A DNA stretch of 64,000 nucleotides from Chersky-840 sp036511675. GTDB lineage: Bacteria; Actinomycetota; Acidimicrobiia; Acidimicrobiales; UBA8190. The stretch is from positions 18,927 to 82,926 of the forward strand of contig DATCBU010000081.1 in assembly GCA_036511675.1 (NCBI GenBank). Reading direction: 5' to 3'. The translations under genes and the position numbers were made by a program. The notes under the pieces are model-generated. The model ran no database searches, was not told the DNA's origin, and saw only the letters and a program-made list of their open reading frames with translations. This document shows, one piece after another, positions 32,761 through 41,937 of the stretch (position 1 is its first letter; the number at the start of each line of letters is the position of its first letter).

Positions 32761-33333
32761 GTGGGACTTCCTGAGGAGTACCGCGCCATCGAGGCCATCG
32801 TGCTCTCGGCCCTGGAGCCGGTGCCCCCGAACATGCTCGCCGAGCTCCTCGAGATGCCCATCGAGCGCGTCGAGGCCGCCTGCACCGAGTTGGCGGCGAG
32901 TTACGAGGGCGAGAGCCGGGGCTTCGTGCTCGCCCGCGTGGCGGGGGGATACCGCTACCAGACCCACCCCGACCTGGCCCCGTTCGTCGAGCGCTTCGCC
33001 ATGGAGGGTGTGTCGTCGCGCCTGTCCTCGGCCGCGCTCGAGACCCTGGCCATCGTGGCCTATCGCCAACCCGTCTCGCGGGCGCAGATCGCGGCCCTCC
33101 GGGGCGTCAACGTCGACGGGGTGGTGCGGCTGCTCGAGCAGCGCGGCTACATCAACGCCGTGGGCCACGCCCCGGGGCCCGGCCAACCCGTGCTCTACGG
33201 CACCACGCCGGCGTTCTTGGAGAGGCTGGGCCTCTACAACCTCGACGAGCTGCCCCCCGTCGAAGAGCTCCTGCCCGGCCCCGAAGTCGTCGAGCAACTC
33301 GAGGAGCGCCTGCGCCCCGGCGCCGATGCCTGA
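32761..33333 (+). CDS. scpB: Segregation and condensation protein B
   Basis: A 190-residue protein with two winged-helix domains. YRAIEAIVLSALEPVPPNML starts the first, and SSAALETLAIVAYRQPVSRAQIAALRGVN is the conserved second. LERLGLYNLDELPPVEELL is the typical C-terminal segment. ScpB dimers bind ScpA in the SMC complex. The start at GTG 32761 is 11 bases after scpA; the end overlaps the next gene by eight bases. Confidence 0.94.
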   Translation: MGLPEEYRAIEAIVLSALEPVPPNMLAELLEMPIERVEAACTELAASYEGESRGFVLARVAGGYRYQTHPDLAPFVERFAMEGVSSRLSSAALETLAIVAYRQPVSRAQIAALRGVNVDGVVRLLEQRGYINAVGHAPGPGQPVLYGTTPAFLERLGLYNLDELPPVEELLPGPEVVEQLEERLRPGADA

Positions 33334-34156
33334 GAGGCGACGTCCGCCACCCCGCCCGCCATCGCGTCAGACGCCCGGCGCCGACGACGGCGCACCGCAG
33401 GGCGAGCGGCTCCAGAAAGTCCTCGCCCGCATCGGGCTCGGGAGCCGGCGGACCTGTGAAGAGCTGATCGCCGGCGGCCGGGTGACGGTCAACGGCGAGA
33501 CCGCCGAGCTCGGTCGCAGGGTCGACGTCGAGCACGATGTCGTCTCCCTCGACGGTGTGGCGCTGCCCGTGCTTCCCGGTCTCGTGCACTACCTGCTGCA
33601 CAAGCCGGCCGGCGTCGTCACCACCGCCCACGATCCCCAGGGTCGCCCGACGGTGCTCGAGCTGGTGCCGGCGGCGCCCCGGGTCTTCCCCGTGGGGAGG
33701 CTCGACGCCGACAGCGAAGGGCTCCTGGTGCTCACCAACGACGGGGATCTGGCCCAGCGCCTCACCCACCCTTCCTACGGGGTCGAGAAGGAGTATCTGG
33801 TGGAGATCGACGGGGTGGCATCGGCCGGAGATCTGCGGCGTCTGCGTCTGGGTATCGACCTCGACGACGGCAAAACGGCCCCGGCCACCGTGGGCGTGGT
33901 GGCGCCGGGCGTCATCCGCATGGTCATCCACGAGGGTCGCAACCGCCAGATCCGACGCATGTGCGACGCCGTGGGCCACCCCGTCCGCCGCCTGGTGCGC
34001 ACCCGGATCGGCCCGGTATCGGACCCCCACCTGAAGCCCGGGACGTGGAGAGCGCTCGACCCCTCGGAGGTGCGCGCCCTGGCCCGCGCCGCGCGGTTCC
34101 GCGACGCCCCTGGCCAGCGCCGTCATCCGCCGGGGAGCGGGACCGGGCCTGGGTAG
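33326..34156 (+). CDS. rluB: Pseudouridine synthase, RluB/RsuA family
   Basis: A 276-residue protein. An arginine/proline-rich leader of ~30 residues precedes an S4 RNA-binding domain (ERLQKVLARIGLGSRRTCEEL). The catalytic domain holds PVGRLDADSEGLLVLTNDG with the nucleophilic aspartate, EKEYLVEIDG and HEGRNRQIRRMCDAVGHPV. RluB modifies a uridine in helix 89-90 of 23S rRNA in E. coli; RsuA-type activity on 16S is the alternative. The C-terminal 25 residues are basic and disordered. Its TAG stop forms the start of the aroH -10. Confidence 0.92.
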   Translation: MPERRRPPPRPPSRQTPGADDGAPQGERLQKVLARIGLGSRRTCEELIAGGRVTVNGETAELGRRVDVEHDVVSLDGVALPVLPGLVHYLLHKPAGVVTTAHDPQGRPTVLELVPAAPRVFPVGRLDADSEGLLVLTNDGDLAQRLTHPSYGVEKEYLVEIDGVASAGDLRRLRLGIDLDDGKTAPATVGVVAPGVIRMVIHEGRNRQIRRMCDAVGHPVRRLVRTRIGPVSDPHLKPGTWRALDPSEVRALARAARFRDAPGQRRHPPGSGTGPG

Positions 34157-34159
34157 CAT
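34154..34159 (+). promoter_or_regulatory. Putative -10 element sharing the rluB stop codon
   Basis: TAGCAT is followed by seven bases and ATG 34167. Its first three bases are the TAG stop of rluB. Confidence 0.5.
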
Positions 34160-34166
34160 CGAGCCC

Positions 34167-34532
34167 ATGTCCGCCGTCCGCGCCCTGCGCGGTGCCACCA
34201 CCGTCGACACCGACACCCCCGACCAGGTCTCCAGCCGCATGCAGGAGCTCCTGACCGACCTGTTGGAGCGCAACGGCCTCGACCACGACGAGGTCATCAG
34301 CATCGTCTTCACCGCCACCGGTGACGTGGTGTCGATGTTCCCGGCCGCCGCGGCCCGGTCCATGGGCCTCGGCGACGTCCCCCTGTTGTGTGCCCGCGAG
34401 CTCGACGTCGTCGGGTCCACACCCCGCTGCTTGCGGGTCCTGATGCACGTGGCCACCGACCGAACCCGCCCCGAGCTCCACCACGTCTATCTCCACGGGG
34501 CCCGGGGGCTGCGCGATGACCTCCCCGAGTGA
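34167..34532 (+). CDS. aroH: Chorismate mutase, AroH class
   Basis: A 121-residue trimeric-type chorismate mutase like that of Bacillus subtilis. RALRGATTVDTDTPDQVSSR is the conserved N-terminus with the active-site arginine. DEVISIVFTATGDVVSMFPA and VPLLCARELDVVGSTPRCLR follow, and HHVYLHGARGLRDDL ends the chain with the second conserved arginine. It makes prephenate for tyrosine and phenylalanine. The stop overlaps tyrA by 17 bases, coupling two consecutive steps of the pathway. Confidence 0.95.
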   Translation: MSAVRALRGATTVDTDTPDQVSSRMQELLTDLLERNGLDHDEVISIVFTATGDVVSMFPAAAARSMGLGDVPLLCARELDVVGSTPRCLRVLMHVATDRTRPELHHVYLHGARGLRDDLPE

Positions 34533-35598
34533 CCCCCGGCGAGCCGCCGTCGTCGGCACCGGCCTGATCGGTGGGTCGATCGGGCTCGCCCTGCGGGCCC
34601 GCGGCTGGTGGGTGACGGGACGAGACGCCGACCCCAGCGCGGCCGATCGGGCCCGGGCCCTCGGCGCCCTCGACGAGGTGGGCGAGGACCCCGGGGCCGA
34701 GATCACCTTCGTGGCCACGCCCCTGGGCGCGGTGGTGCACGAGGTGACGCGGTCGTTGCGCCAGGCGACACGGCCGGGAGCGGTCGTGACCGACGTGGCG
34801 GGGGTGAAGGCACCGCTGGCGGCCCAGCTCACCCAGCCCGGCTTCGTGGGGGGCCATCCCATGGCGGGATCCGAGCAGGTGGGGATCGACGGGGCCGACC
34901 CTGACTTGTTCGTCGGTGCCACGTGGGTGCTCACGCCCACCGCCACCACCGACCCCGACGCCTATGCCCGCCTCCAGTCGGTGGTGAGCAGTCTCGGTGC
35001 CGAGGTTCTGGCGTTGTCACCGGAGCAACACGACACGCTTGTGGCCATGGTCTCCCACGTCCCGCACCTCACCGCCGCCACCCTCATGAACCTCGCCGAC
35101 CGCGCCGCCGAAGAGCACGGCGCCCTCCTGCGCCTGGCGGCGGGAGGGTTCCGGGACATGACGCGCATCGCGGCGGGACAACCCGGCATCTGGCCCGACG
35201 TGTGCGCCGAGAACGCGCCCGCCATCGTGGCCGCCCTCGACACCTTGCTGGCCGATCTGTCGGGCATGCGCGACCGGGTGGCGGCCGCCGACAAGGCCGG
35301 CCTGCTGGCCGAGCTCGAGCACGCCGCCGCGGCCCGACGCTCCCTGCCGGCGCGCGCCGTGCGACCTGAACGCCTGGCCGAGTTGCGGGTGCCGGTCCCC
35401 GACCGGCCCGGGGTGCTGGCCGAGATCACCACCCTGGCCGGCGACCTCGGGGTGAACATCCACGACATCGAGCTGGCCCACAGCGTCGAGGGCGACCGCG
35501 GGGTGCTCGTGCTGGTGGTGGACGGCGATGTCTCGCCCCGGCTGCACGACGCCCTCACCGGTCGCGGCTACCGGTCGACCTCGAGGCACCTCGAATGA
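34516..35598 (+). CDS. tyrA: Prephenate dehydrogenase
   Basis: A 360-residue enzyme oxidising prephenate to 4-hydroxyphenylpyruvate. The NAD(P) fold begins with AAVVGTGLIGGSIGLALRARG. HPMAGSEQVGIDGADPDLF is the catalytic H-region, and VAMVSHVPHLTAATLMNL follows. A C-terminal ACT-like domain (VPVPDRPGVLAEITTLAGDLGV then IHDIEL) probably provides feedback regulation by an amino acid. The end overlaps aroA by four bases. Confidence 0.94.
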   Translation: MTSPSDPRRAAVVGTGLIGGSIGLALRARGWWVTGRDADPSAADRARALGALDEVGEDPGAEITFVATPLGAVVHEVTRSLRQATRPGAVVTDVAGVKAPLAAQLTQPGFVGGHPMAGSEQVGIDGADPDLFVGATWVLTPTATTDPDAYARLQSVVSSLGAEVLALSPEQHDTLVAMVSHVPHLTAATLMNLADRAAEEHGALLRLAAGGFRDMTRIAAGQPGIWPDVCAENAPAIVAALDTLLADLSGMRDRVAAADKAGLLAELEHAAAARRSLPARAVRPERLAELRVPVPDRPGVLAEITTLAGDLGVNIHDIELAHSVEGDRGVLVLVVDGDVSPRLHDALTGRGYRSTSRHLE

Positions 35599-36947
35599 GC
35601 CCGGCGCTGGGTCCCTCGCCCGCCACCGACGACGCCGCGGTGTTCACCGTGGAGGGCGGTCGCCCTCTGGTGGGCCGGGTCCGGGTCCCGGGTGACAAGT
35701 CGGTCTCCCACCGGGCGCTGCTCCTGGGGGCGCTGGCGGTCGGACGCTCGGTGGTGCGGGGGTTGTCCGACGGCGACGACGTGGCTCGCACCGCCGCCGC
35801 CCTCGGCGCCCTGGGCGCGCAGTTCGACGGCGACACCGTGCCCGGGTCGATGGTGATCACCGGGGACGCGGCCCGCCTGCACGAGCCCGCCGGTGCCCTA
35901 GACGTCGGCAACTCCGGCACCACCATGCGACTGCTCGCCGGGGTGGTGGCCGGGCGGCCCTTCACCACGGCACTCACGGGCGACACCTCGTTGTCGGGCC
36001 GGCCCATGGACCGCGTGGCCGTGCCGCTGCGTCGGATGGGGGCGACGGTCCAAGGTCGGACGGCGCGCTGCTTCCCTCCGCTCACGATCCGGGGTGGGGC
36101 GCTGGAGGGGATCGACTACACGACTCCGATGGCGAGCTCCCAGGTGAAGTCGTGCGTGCTGCTCGCCGGGCTCCAGGCCGAGGGCGAGACGGTGGTGCGC
36201 GAGCCGGTGCTCACCCGGCTCCACACCGAGGAGTTGTTGGCGCGCTGCGGGGCACGGCTGCGCGAGTTCGAGGACGACGGTGGCGGCCACGTCGTGGCCC
36301 TGCGCCCGTCGGTGTTGACTCCCTTCGAGCTCGACGTACCCGGTGACCCGTCGCAGGCCGCCTTCTGGGTCGTCGCCGCCTGCCTCGTGCCGGAGAGCTC
36401 GGTCACAGTGGAACGCGTCTACGTGGGACGGGGGAGACGCGGATACCTGGACGTGCTCGCCCGCATGGGAGCGAACATCGAGGAGGTTCCGACCACGGGG
36501 CCCGGTGACCTCGGCGCCACCGCCGACATCGTGGCGCGCTTCGGGCCCCTGCAGGCGACCGAGGTCCACGCGGCGGAGATCACGGGGCTCGACGAGGTCC
36601 CCGTGCTGGCCGTGGCGGCGGCCTGTGCCTCGGGCGACACGGTGTTTCGCGACGTGGGAGAGCTGCGCGTGAAGGAGTCGGACCGCCTCGCCGGGGTGGC
36701 CGAGCTCGTAGCGGTGTTCGGGGCCCGGGCCGAGGTCGAGGGCGACGACCTCTGGGTGCATGGCGGTGCCGGTCTGGTGCCGGGCGCGCTCGACGCCCGC
36801 GGTGACCACCGCATGGCCATGGCCGCGGCGGTGGCCGGCCTGGCGGCGGGGAGCGAGCGCAGCTCCATCGCGGGATGGTCCGCCGTGGACACCAGCTACC
36901 CGCGCTTCGCCGCCGACCTGGCCTCGCTCACCGGTGCCCGGTCGTGA
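35595..36947 (+). CDS. aroA: 3-phosphoshikimate 1-carboxyvinyltransferase (EPSP synthase)
   Basis: A 450-residue shikimate-pathway enzyme. Signatures are VPGDKSVSHRALLLGALAVG, LDVGNSGTTMRLLAGVVAG, the GRPMDRVAVPLRRMG loop, SSQVKSCVLLAGLQAEG and RVKESDRLAGVAEL. The active-site lysine, arginine and glutamates are all in place. A 25-residue extension precedes the first domain. Coupled to tyrA (ATGA overlap) and to cmk (GTGA overlap). Confidence 0.97.
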   Translation: MSPALGPSPATDDAAVFTVEGGRPLVGRVRVPGDKSVSHRALLLGALAVGRSVVRGLSDGDDVARTAAALGALGAQFDGDTVPGSMVITGDAARLHEPAGALDVGNSGTTMRLLAGVVAGRPFTTALTGDTSLSGRPMDRVAVPLRRMGATVQGRTARCFPPLTIRGGALEGIDYTTPMASSQVKSCVLLAGLQAEGETVVREPVLTRLHTEELLARCGARLREFEDDGGGHVVALRPSVLTPFELDVPGDPSQAAFWVVAACLVPESSVTVERVYVGRGRRGYLDVLARMGANIEEVPTTGPGDLGATADIVARFGPLQATEVHAAEITGLDEVPVLAVAAACASGDTVFRDVGELRVKESDRLAGVAELVAVFGARAEVEGDDLWVHGGAGLVPGALDARGDHRMAMAAAVAGLAAGSERSSIAGWSAVDTSYPRFAADLASLTGARS

Positions 36948-37600
36948 CCGGCGTCTCGGTCCAGGTGGTGGCCATCGACGGCCCGGCCGGGGCCGGGAAG
37001 TCCACCCTGGCGCAATCGGTGGCCGCGCACCTCGGGGTGGAGCGGCTCGACACCGGGGCCATGTACCGGGCCGTGGCCTTCAAAGCGCTGCAGCACCACA
37101 TCGACGTCACCGATGCCGAGGCCGTGGCCCGCCTGGCCCGGGACACGGTGATCGAAGTGGGTGAGCGGGTGACGGTCGACGGCGAAGACGCCACCGACGC
37201 CATCCGCTCGGTGGCGGTGGACGCCGCGGTGTCGGCCGTGGCCGCCAACCCGGCGGTGCGGGCCGAGCTCGTGACACGCCAGCGCGCCTGGGTGGCGCAG
37301 CGGGGACGGGGGGTCGTCGAGGGCCGGGACATCGGCACGGTGGTGCTCCCCGACGCGGACGTGAAGATCTATCTCACTGCCGCCACCGAGACCCGGGCTC
37401 GGCGCCGGGCCCGCCAGCGCGCCGACGGGCGCAGCGTCGAAGACGTCCACGAAGACCTGGTGCGCCGGGACCGGCTCGACTCCACCCGCCAGGCCTCGCC
37501 CCTGCCATCACCCGAGGACGTCGCCGCGGATGCCAAAGTGATCGACTCGACCGGCAAGTCGAGCCGGGACGTGCTCGAGGAGGTGCTGGCATGCCTGTGA
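36944..37600 (+). CDS. cmk: Cytidylate kinase
   Basis: A 218-residue NMP kinase phosphorylating CMP and dCMP. The P-loop is AIDGPAGAGKSTLAQSVA. ERLDTGAMYRAVAFKAL, GRDIGTVVLPDADVKIYLTA and the ARRRARQR lid arginines are all typical. GTG 36944 overlaps the aroA stop. The last 10 bases overlap plsC. The order aroA-cmk-plsC is widespread in Gram-positive bacteria. Confidence 0.95.
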   Translation: MTGVSVQVVAIDGPAGAGKSTLAQSVAAHLGVERLDTGAMYRAVAFKALQHHIDVTDAEAVARLARDTVIEVGERVTVDGEDATDAIRSVAVDAAVSAVAANPAVRAELVTRQRAWVAQRGRGVVEGRDIGTVVLPDADVKIYLTAATETRARRRARQRADGRSVEDVHEDLVRRDRLDSTRQASPLPSPEDVAADAKVIDSTGKSSRDVLEEVLACL

Positions 37601-38373
37601 AGCCTCACCTGGACACCGACCACGACACCACCACGTCCCGGCGCGGCGCCGGGGTGCGCGTGCCGTCGTGGGTCTACCGCGGTCTGCGCGTGCTGGTGCA
37701 CCTGATCAACCGGGCCTACTGGCGCGTCGAGGTGCAGGGGGCCGACACCGTCCCGCTCACCGGGCCGGTGATCCTGGCGCCGGTGCACCGCAGCTTCATG
37801 GACTTCTTCGTCGTGTCCGAGGTGACCAGGCGCAAGATCTTCTACATGACCAAAGAAGAGATGTGGAAGACGCCGCTGTTGGGCTCGGTCCTCGACGCCG
37901 TCGGAGCGTTCCCGGTGCATCGCGACGGGGCCGACCGCCTGGCATTGGAGCGGGCCCAGGACGTTCTCGAACGCGGCGACGTCCTCATCTTGTTCCCCGA
38001 GGGCACGCGGCGCGCCGGGCCGGTCATCGAGAACCTCCACGAGGGCGCCGCTTTCCTGGCGGCGCGTACCGGCGCCCCCATCGTCCCCATCGGGATCGGG
38101 GGCACCGCCGAGGCCATGCCCAAGGGGTCGAAGTTCGTGCGCCCCGTCAAGGTCCACATCGTGGTGGGCCCGCCCATCCCTGCTCCCGAGCGCTCGGCCC
38201 GGGGAAGAGTGCCCCGCACCCAGGTCCACGCCCTCACCGAGCGGCTGAGCTCGGAGCTCCAGGCGCTCTACGACGACGCCGAACAGCGGGCCACGCCACG
38301 AGCCCGACCAACACGACGAAGCCGAGGGCCGAGGCCACGAAGCCCTCGAGGACGCGATGGGGCCGGTACGTGA
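37591..38373 (+). CDS. plsC: 1-acyl-sn-glycerol-3-phosphate acyltransferase
   Basis: A 260-residue acyltransferase of phospholipid synthesis. The catalytic HX4D motif is in APVHRSFMDFFVVSEV, and the substrate motif FPEGTRRAGPVIENLHEGA follows. GAPIVPIGIGGTAEAMPKG and HIVVGPPIPAPE are also typical. The conserved domain ends near residue 228. The last ~30 residues are a basic, proline- and arginine-rich tail encoded antisense to the end of the YfhO-like gene, with a 140-base overlap. That tail has no family counterpart and may be read-through sequence after loss of an earlier stop. Confidence 0.92.
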   Translation: MPVKPHLDTDHDTTTSRRGAGVRVPSWVYRGLRVLVHLINRAYWRVEVQGADTVPLTGPVILAPVHRSFMDFFVVSEVTRRKIFYMTKEEMWKTPLLGSVLDAVGAFPVHRDGADRLALERAQDVLERGDVLILFPEGTRRAGPVIENLHEGAAFLAARTGAPIVPIGIGGTAEAMPKGSKFVRPVKVHIVVGPPIPAPERSARGRVPRTQVHALTERLSSELQALYDDAEQRATPRARPTRRSRGPRPRSPRGRDGAGT

Positions 38374-41092
38374 AGTGCACCAACGACGTCCCGGCCGGGA
38401 TGGACACGGCCTGGATCAACCCCTGACGCCGGACCGGAGCGGCGTGGTGGGCGCCGTGCCCACCGTGGGCGGCCGGGGTGGTGACCGTGGCCTGCCACCC
38501 CGAGGCGTACTGCTCGGACCGCACGAGGGTGGCGGGGCGCGAGGTGGTGACCCGGATGGTCTCGTCTCCCCAGGGCGTGCTCGACACCACCCGCGTGGCG
38601 GCCCGGGCCCCGCCACCCCCGGTCACCCAGGCTCGCCCCGCCGCCGAGGCCTGGGTGAAGATGCTGAAGGTGCCGATCATTCCCCGATAGCGCCAGCGGG
38701 GCTGGGTCACCGCGTCACGCAGGGATCCGTCGACGCGATAGGTGCCCTGCCCGGCGGTGCGAAGCACCGCCGGCCCGACCACGGCCAGGGCTGAAGGCGC
38801 GGCCCGGACCTCGAGCACGACACCACTGGCGGCGGTGGGGCGCGGCGCCGACACGACGGCGGTGCCCCGCCCGGCGCGGGCCGAGCCGATCCACGTCGTG
38901 GCACCACCGTCGGGAGCCAACAGGCCCACCCGCAGGGCCCCCGACCCCGAGTGCACCGGGACCGAGACCGAGGTCACCGAGAGCACCGTGCCGAAGTACT
39001 GCGTGCGGGCCCGACCCGACACCAGCGCCACCGTGGCGGCGGGGACGGGCGCGTACTGGTAGTCACCGGTGGGGGTGGGTGGGGGAGCGGTGGTGTCGGG
39101 GGGTGCACCGTCCACCGGCCCCACCGGCGGGACGCGGGTGGTGCCGGCCACCGCACTGTGCGGCGACCCCGGCGCGGCGACCACCACGTGGACGAAGTAC
39201 TCGGGGACCGTGGCCAGGACACCGAGGTCGAGCTGCGCGAAGGTGCCGTCGCCCAGGGCGGAGGGGCTCATGCTGAGCTGGGTGTGGGTGCCGGTGGCGC
39301 GGTCGTAGTTGGCGTCGACGACCGCCCCGTAGCCCTGCACGCTGTTGAGGTTGCGCAGGATCGTCAGGTCGGGCTGGCCCAGTCGCTCGGCCGCCACGGA
39401 GTAGTACCGGTCGGGGTCGAACAACGCCACACGGTGGTCCTCGCCCGCCGGGCCCGGCCCCTGGGCGGCCACGAACGACGCCAGGGCATCGGCCGTGACG
39501 CTGTTGGTGGTGGCCCCGACCGGGTCGACCGAGCCCTGGGTGAAGCCGTTGAACAGCAAGAGGTCCGCGATCAGCAGCGCCGTCAACAAACGGGGCATGA
39601 CCCGGGCCAGACGGTGGCGACGCAGGACCAGGACCATGGCCCACGCCGCCAGGGCGCTCGGGATGGTGAGGAAGGCCACCAGTGGCCACAACGACGACCG
39701 GGTGACCTGGCCGGGCACGTGCAGGAAGTGCGGGAACCAGGTCCCACCGACCAGGAGGACGACCTGCAGGCCAATGACCATCAGCGGGGGGATGAGCGGG
39801 AGCACGATGTCCGAGCGCCACCCCTCGGGCCCCGGCACGTTGCGCCACCATCGGGCCCGCGGTGTCGCCGCCGAGACCATGCCCTGGTCCGGGAGGGGGT
39901 CGGGAGCGCGTGCCAGGAACATGTGGTCGACCCACGTGGCGAACAGCACGGCCACGGCCAGGTCGACCTCGAGGAGGTTCCGGGCCAGCAGCCGCTGACG
40001 GTTGAACAGCGGGAGGTGGAAGAACAGGTGGCCCAGAGGGGTGAAGTCGCCCCACGTCAACACGAGCCCGAGGGCCGCGATGGCGTACCAGATCCACCAC
40101 CGGCTCGACTCGCCGTGGCGGCGGTGGCGCCGGGCCAAGAGCCCGACAACGCCCATGAGGGGCATGATGCCGACGTAGCTCGACACCTCGGGAAGGCTGT
40201 AGGTGGCGAAGAAATGGGTGGGGAACGTTCCACTGGCCCCCAGCACCAGCGGGTCGAGGCCGAGGATGGTGAGCGACTTGTTCATCGACCCCGACGTGAA
40301 ATACCAGTAGTCGTGCACGGCCCGCTGCGACTGCTCCTGGATGAGCGCGCCCGGGACGAGTTGCGCCCCGGCCAATGCCAGCCCGAGGAGGACGCCGGCG
40401 GCCACCCCGAGGGCGAGCGACACACGCCGGGCCGGGGTGCGCCAGAACAGCCACAGGGCATACACCCCGAGGACCAGGCCGCCGTCGAGGATGGGCTCGG
40501 CCGCTCCCGACAGCCCCATCAGCCCGATCGAGGCACCCAGCATCGCCACCCACGGGGTGGCGGAGCGCCCCGGAGGGCGATGGGCCAGCCGGTCGAGGGC
40601 GGCGAAGGCCCACGGCAGCCAGGCACCGGCCTCGATGACGTCGATGTGCACGCTCTGGGCCGCCATGAACCCGCCATAGGAGAAGGCGATGGCGCCCAGT
40701 CCCGACGCCGTCCAGGAGCGGCCCAGGACCCGAAGGAGCACCACCATTCCCAGCGCGGCGACGATCTCCACCAGGGCCTGGTTGACGACCCAGGCCAATG
40801 CTCCGGGCAGGACGCTGAAGAACCAGGTGGCCGGGTAGGCCGCACCGGCGTTGAACCCCGACAGCAGGGGCGACCCGCTCCACAGATACGGGTCCCACAC
40901 CGGGGCATGCCCGTGGCGGAGGTCGATCCCCACCAGGACCCGCAGAGGGAAGTTCTGGGTGAGGTTGTCGCTGACGAGCCAGGTGACGCCGGCGGCGGCG
41001 GGAAGGCCGAAGATGGCACAGGGCACGGCCACGAAGGCCGCCACGATCCGCCTGCCGGGGCGGTGCACCAGACGCGCGGCGCGAGAGAGCAC
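38234..41092 (-). CDS. YfhO family (GT-C-like) membrane protein
   Basis: A 952-residue polytopic protein with about 12 helices in the first 560 residues and a long extracytoplasmic domain before a last helix near the C-terminus. The region FPLRVLVGIDLRHGHAPVWDPYLWSG is the typical first loop of YfhO proteins. The external part ends in HRVLEGFVASALGFVVLVGL and an RRRRR cluster. YfhO of Listeria and Bacillus helps glycosylate lipoteichoic acid; here a polyprenyl-linked donor for an envelope glycan is plausible. Its partner could be the GT2 gene 23 bases upstream. The start is GTG 41092. The 3' end overlaps plsC. Confidence 0.8.
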   Translation of the reverse strand: MLSRAARLVHRPGRRIVAAFVAVPCAIFGLPAAAGVTWLVSDNLTQNFPLRVLVGIDLRHGHAPVWDPYLWSGSPLLSGFNAGAAYPATWFFSVLPGALAWVVNQALVEIVAALGMVVLLRVLGRSWTASGLGAIAFSYGGFMAAQSVHIDVIEAGAWLPWAFAALDRLAHRPPGRSATPWVAMLGASIGLMGLSGAAEPILDGGLVLGVYALWLFWRTPARRVSLALGVAAGVLLGLALAGAQLVPGALIQEQSQRAVHDYWYFTSGSMNKSLTILGLDPLVLGASGTFPTHFFATYSLPEVSSYVGIMPLMGVVGLLARRHRRHGESSRWWIWYAIAALGLVLTWGDFTPLGHLFFHLPLFNRQRLLARNLLEVDLAVAVLFATWVDHMFLARAPDPLPDQGMVSAATPRARWWRNVPGPEGWRSDIVLPLIPPLMVIGLQVVLLVGGTWFPHFLHVPGQVTRSSLWPLVAFLTIPSALAAWAMVLVLRRHRLARVMPRLLTALLIADLLLFNGFTQGSVDPVGATTNSVTADALASFVAAQGPGPAGEDHRVALFDPDRYYSVAAERLGQPDLTILRNLNSVQGYGAVVDANYDRATGTHTQLSMSPSALGDGTFAQLDLGVLATVPEYFVHVVVAAPGSPHSAVAGTTRVPPVGPVDGAPPDTTAPPPTPTGDYQYAPVPAATVALVSGRARTQYFGTVLSVTSVSVPVHSGSGALRVGLLAPDGGATTWIGSARAGRGTAVVSAPRPTAASGVVLEVRAAPSALAVVGPAVLRTAGQGTYRVDGSLRDAVTQPRWRYRGMIGTFSIFTQASAAGRAWVTGGGGARAATRVVSSTPWGDETIRVTTSRPATLVRSEQYASGWQATVTTPAAHGGHGAHHAAPVRRQGLIQAVSIPAGTSLVHFTYRPHRVLEGFVASALGFVVLVGLVAWPAVRRRRRAPGAPSSAAR

Positions 41093-41115
41093 CGACCGTC
41101 CCGGGGCGAGTCAGG

Positions 41116-41937
41116 TCAGCTGCGGTCGCGCAGCCAGGTGCGAACGATCACACGCGCGTACTGCAGGCCGAACAAGGCGTTGTGGCCCTTCTTCGACTGG
41201 CCCGATGCCCGCGCATGCCACACGACGGGGCAGTCCGTGATCCGCCACCCGCGGGTCGCGGCACTGATGATGAGCTCGGCCGTCTGGTACTGGTCCTGCT
41301 CGAGGGTCACGTCCTTGAGCACCTCGATCTTGAGGCCCCGGAACCCGTTCGACGTGTCGGTGATGTGCTGGCCCGTCAGGGCGTTGATGATCGAGGCGAA
41401 GAAGACGACACCGGCCATCCTGACCCTGTCGGTGGTCTGGTCGACACCGAGGCGGCGGCTGCCGATGACGAAATCCGCCGACCCGTCGACCAACGGTGCC
41501 ACGAAGCCGGGGATCTCGGACGGGTCGTTCTGCCCGTCGGCATCGAGGGTGACCACGTACCGGGCCCCGTGGGCGGCGGCGAGCTCGTAGCCCAGGCGCA
41601 GGGCCACACCCTGGCCCATGTTGACGGGCAGGACGGCGCAGTAGGCACCGTGGGCGCCCACGATGTCCTCGGTGCCGTCGTCCCCGCCGTCGACCACCAC
41701 CAGGGTCGACACCGGAAGGCCTTGTACCTCCAGGGGCACGGATTTGAGCACGTCGCCGATGTTGTCGGCCTCGAGGTAGGAAGCGATGAGCACCACCACG
41801 GGGCCGAACGCGGCGGTGCCGTGCCGACGACGGAAGTCCTTCTGGCCCAGCTCCATGACCAGCCGGCGCGTGGCGTCGTGGCGGCGCACGACGCGCGCCT
41901 GGGCGCGCGTCCGGGGCGTGATCAGTCTGGACCCCAT
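41116..41937 (-). CDS. Family 2 glycosyltransferase (polyprenol-phosphate sugar synthase-like)
   Basis: A 273-residue GT-A protein. VVVLIASYLEADNIGDVL starts the nucleotide-binding fold. VDGGDDGTEDIV and VTLDADGQNDPSEIPGF contain the metal-binding acidic residues, and IGSRRLG and TSNGFRGLKIEVL follow as in dolichyl-phosphate mannose/glucose synthases. It has no C-terminal membrane helices. ATG 41937 shares one base with the stop of the HD-domain gene (TGATG), so the two are translationally coupled. A product of this enzyme could feed the adjacent YfhO-like protein. Confidence 0.9.
   Translation of the reverse strand: MGSRLITPRTRAQARVVRRHDATRRLVMELGQKDFRRRHGTAAFGPVVVLIASYLEADNIGDVLKSVPLEVQGLPVSTLVVVDGGDDGTEDIVGAHGAYCAVLPVNMGQGVALRLGYELAAAHGARYVVTLDADGQNDPSEIPGFVAPLVDGSADFVIGSRRLGVDQTTDRVRMAGVVFFASIINALTGQHITDTSNGFRGLKIEVLKDVTLEQDQYQTAELIISAATRGWRITDCPVVWHARASGQSKKGHNALFGLQYARVIVRTWLRDRS

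Noticed and set aside
38951..41590. An 879-residue plus-strand frame opposite the YfhO-like and GT2 genes
   Set aside because: It spans the junction of two real genes, has a Q/G/H/R-rich random composition and no start signals.
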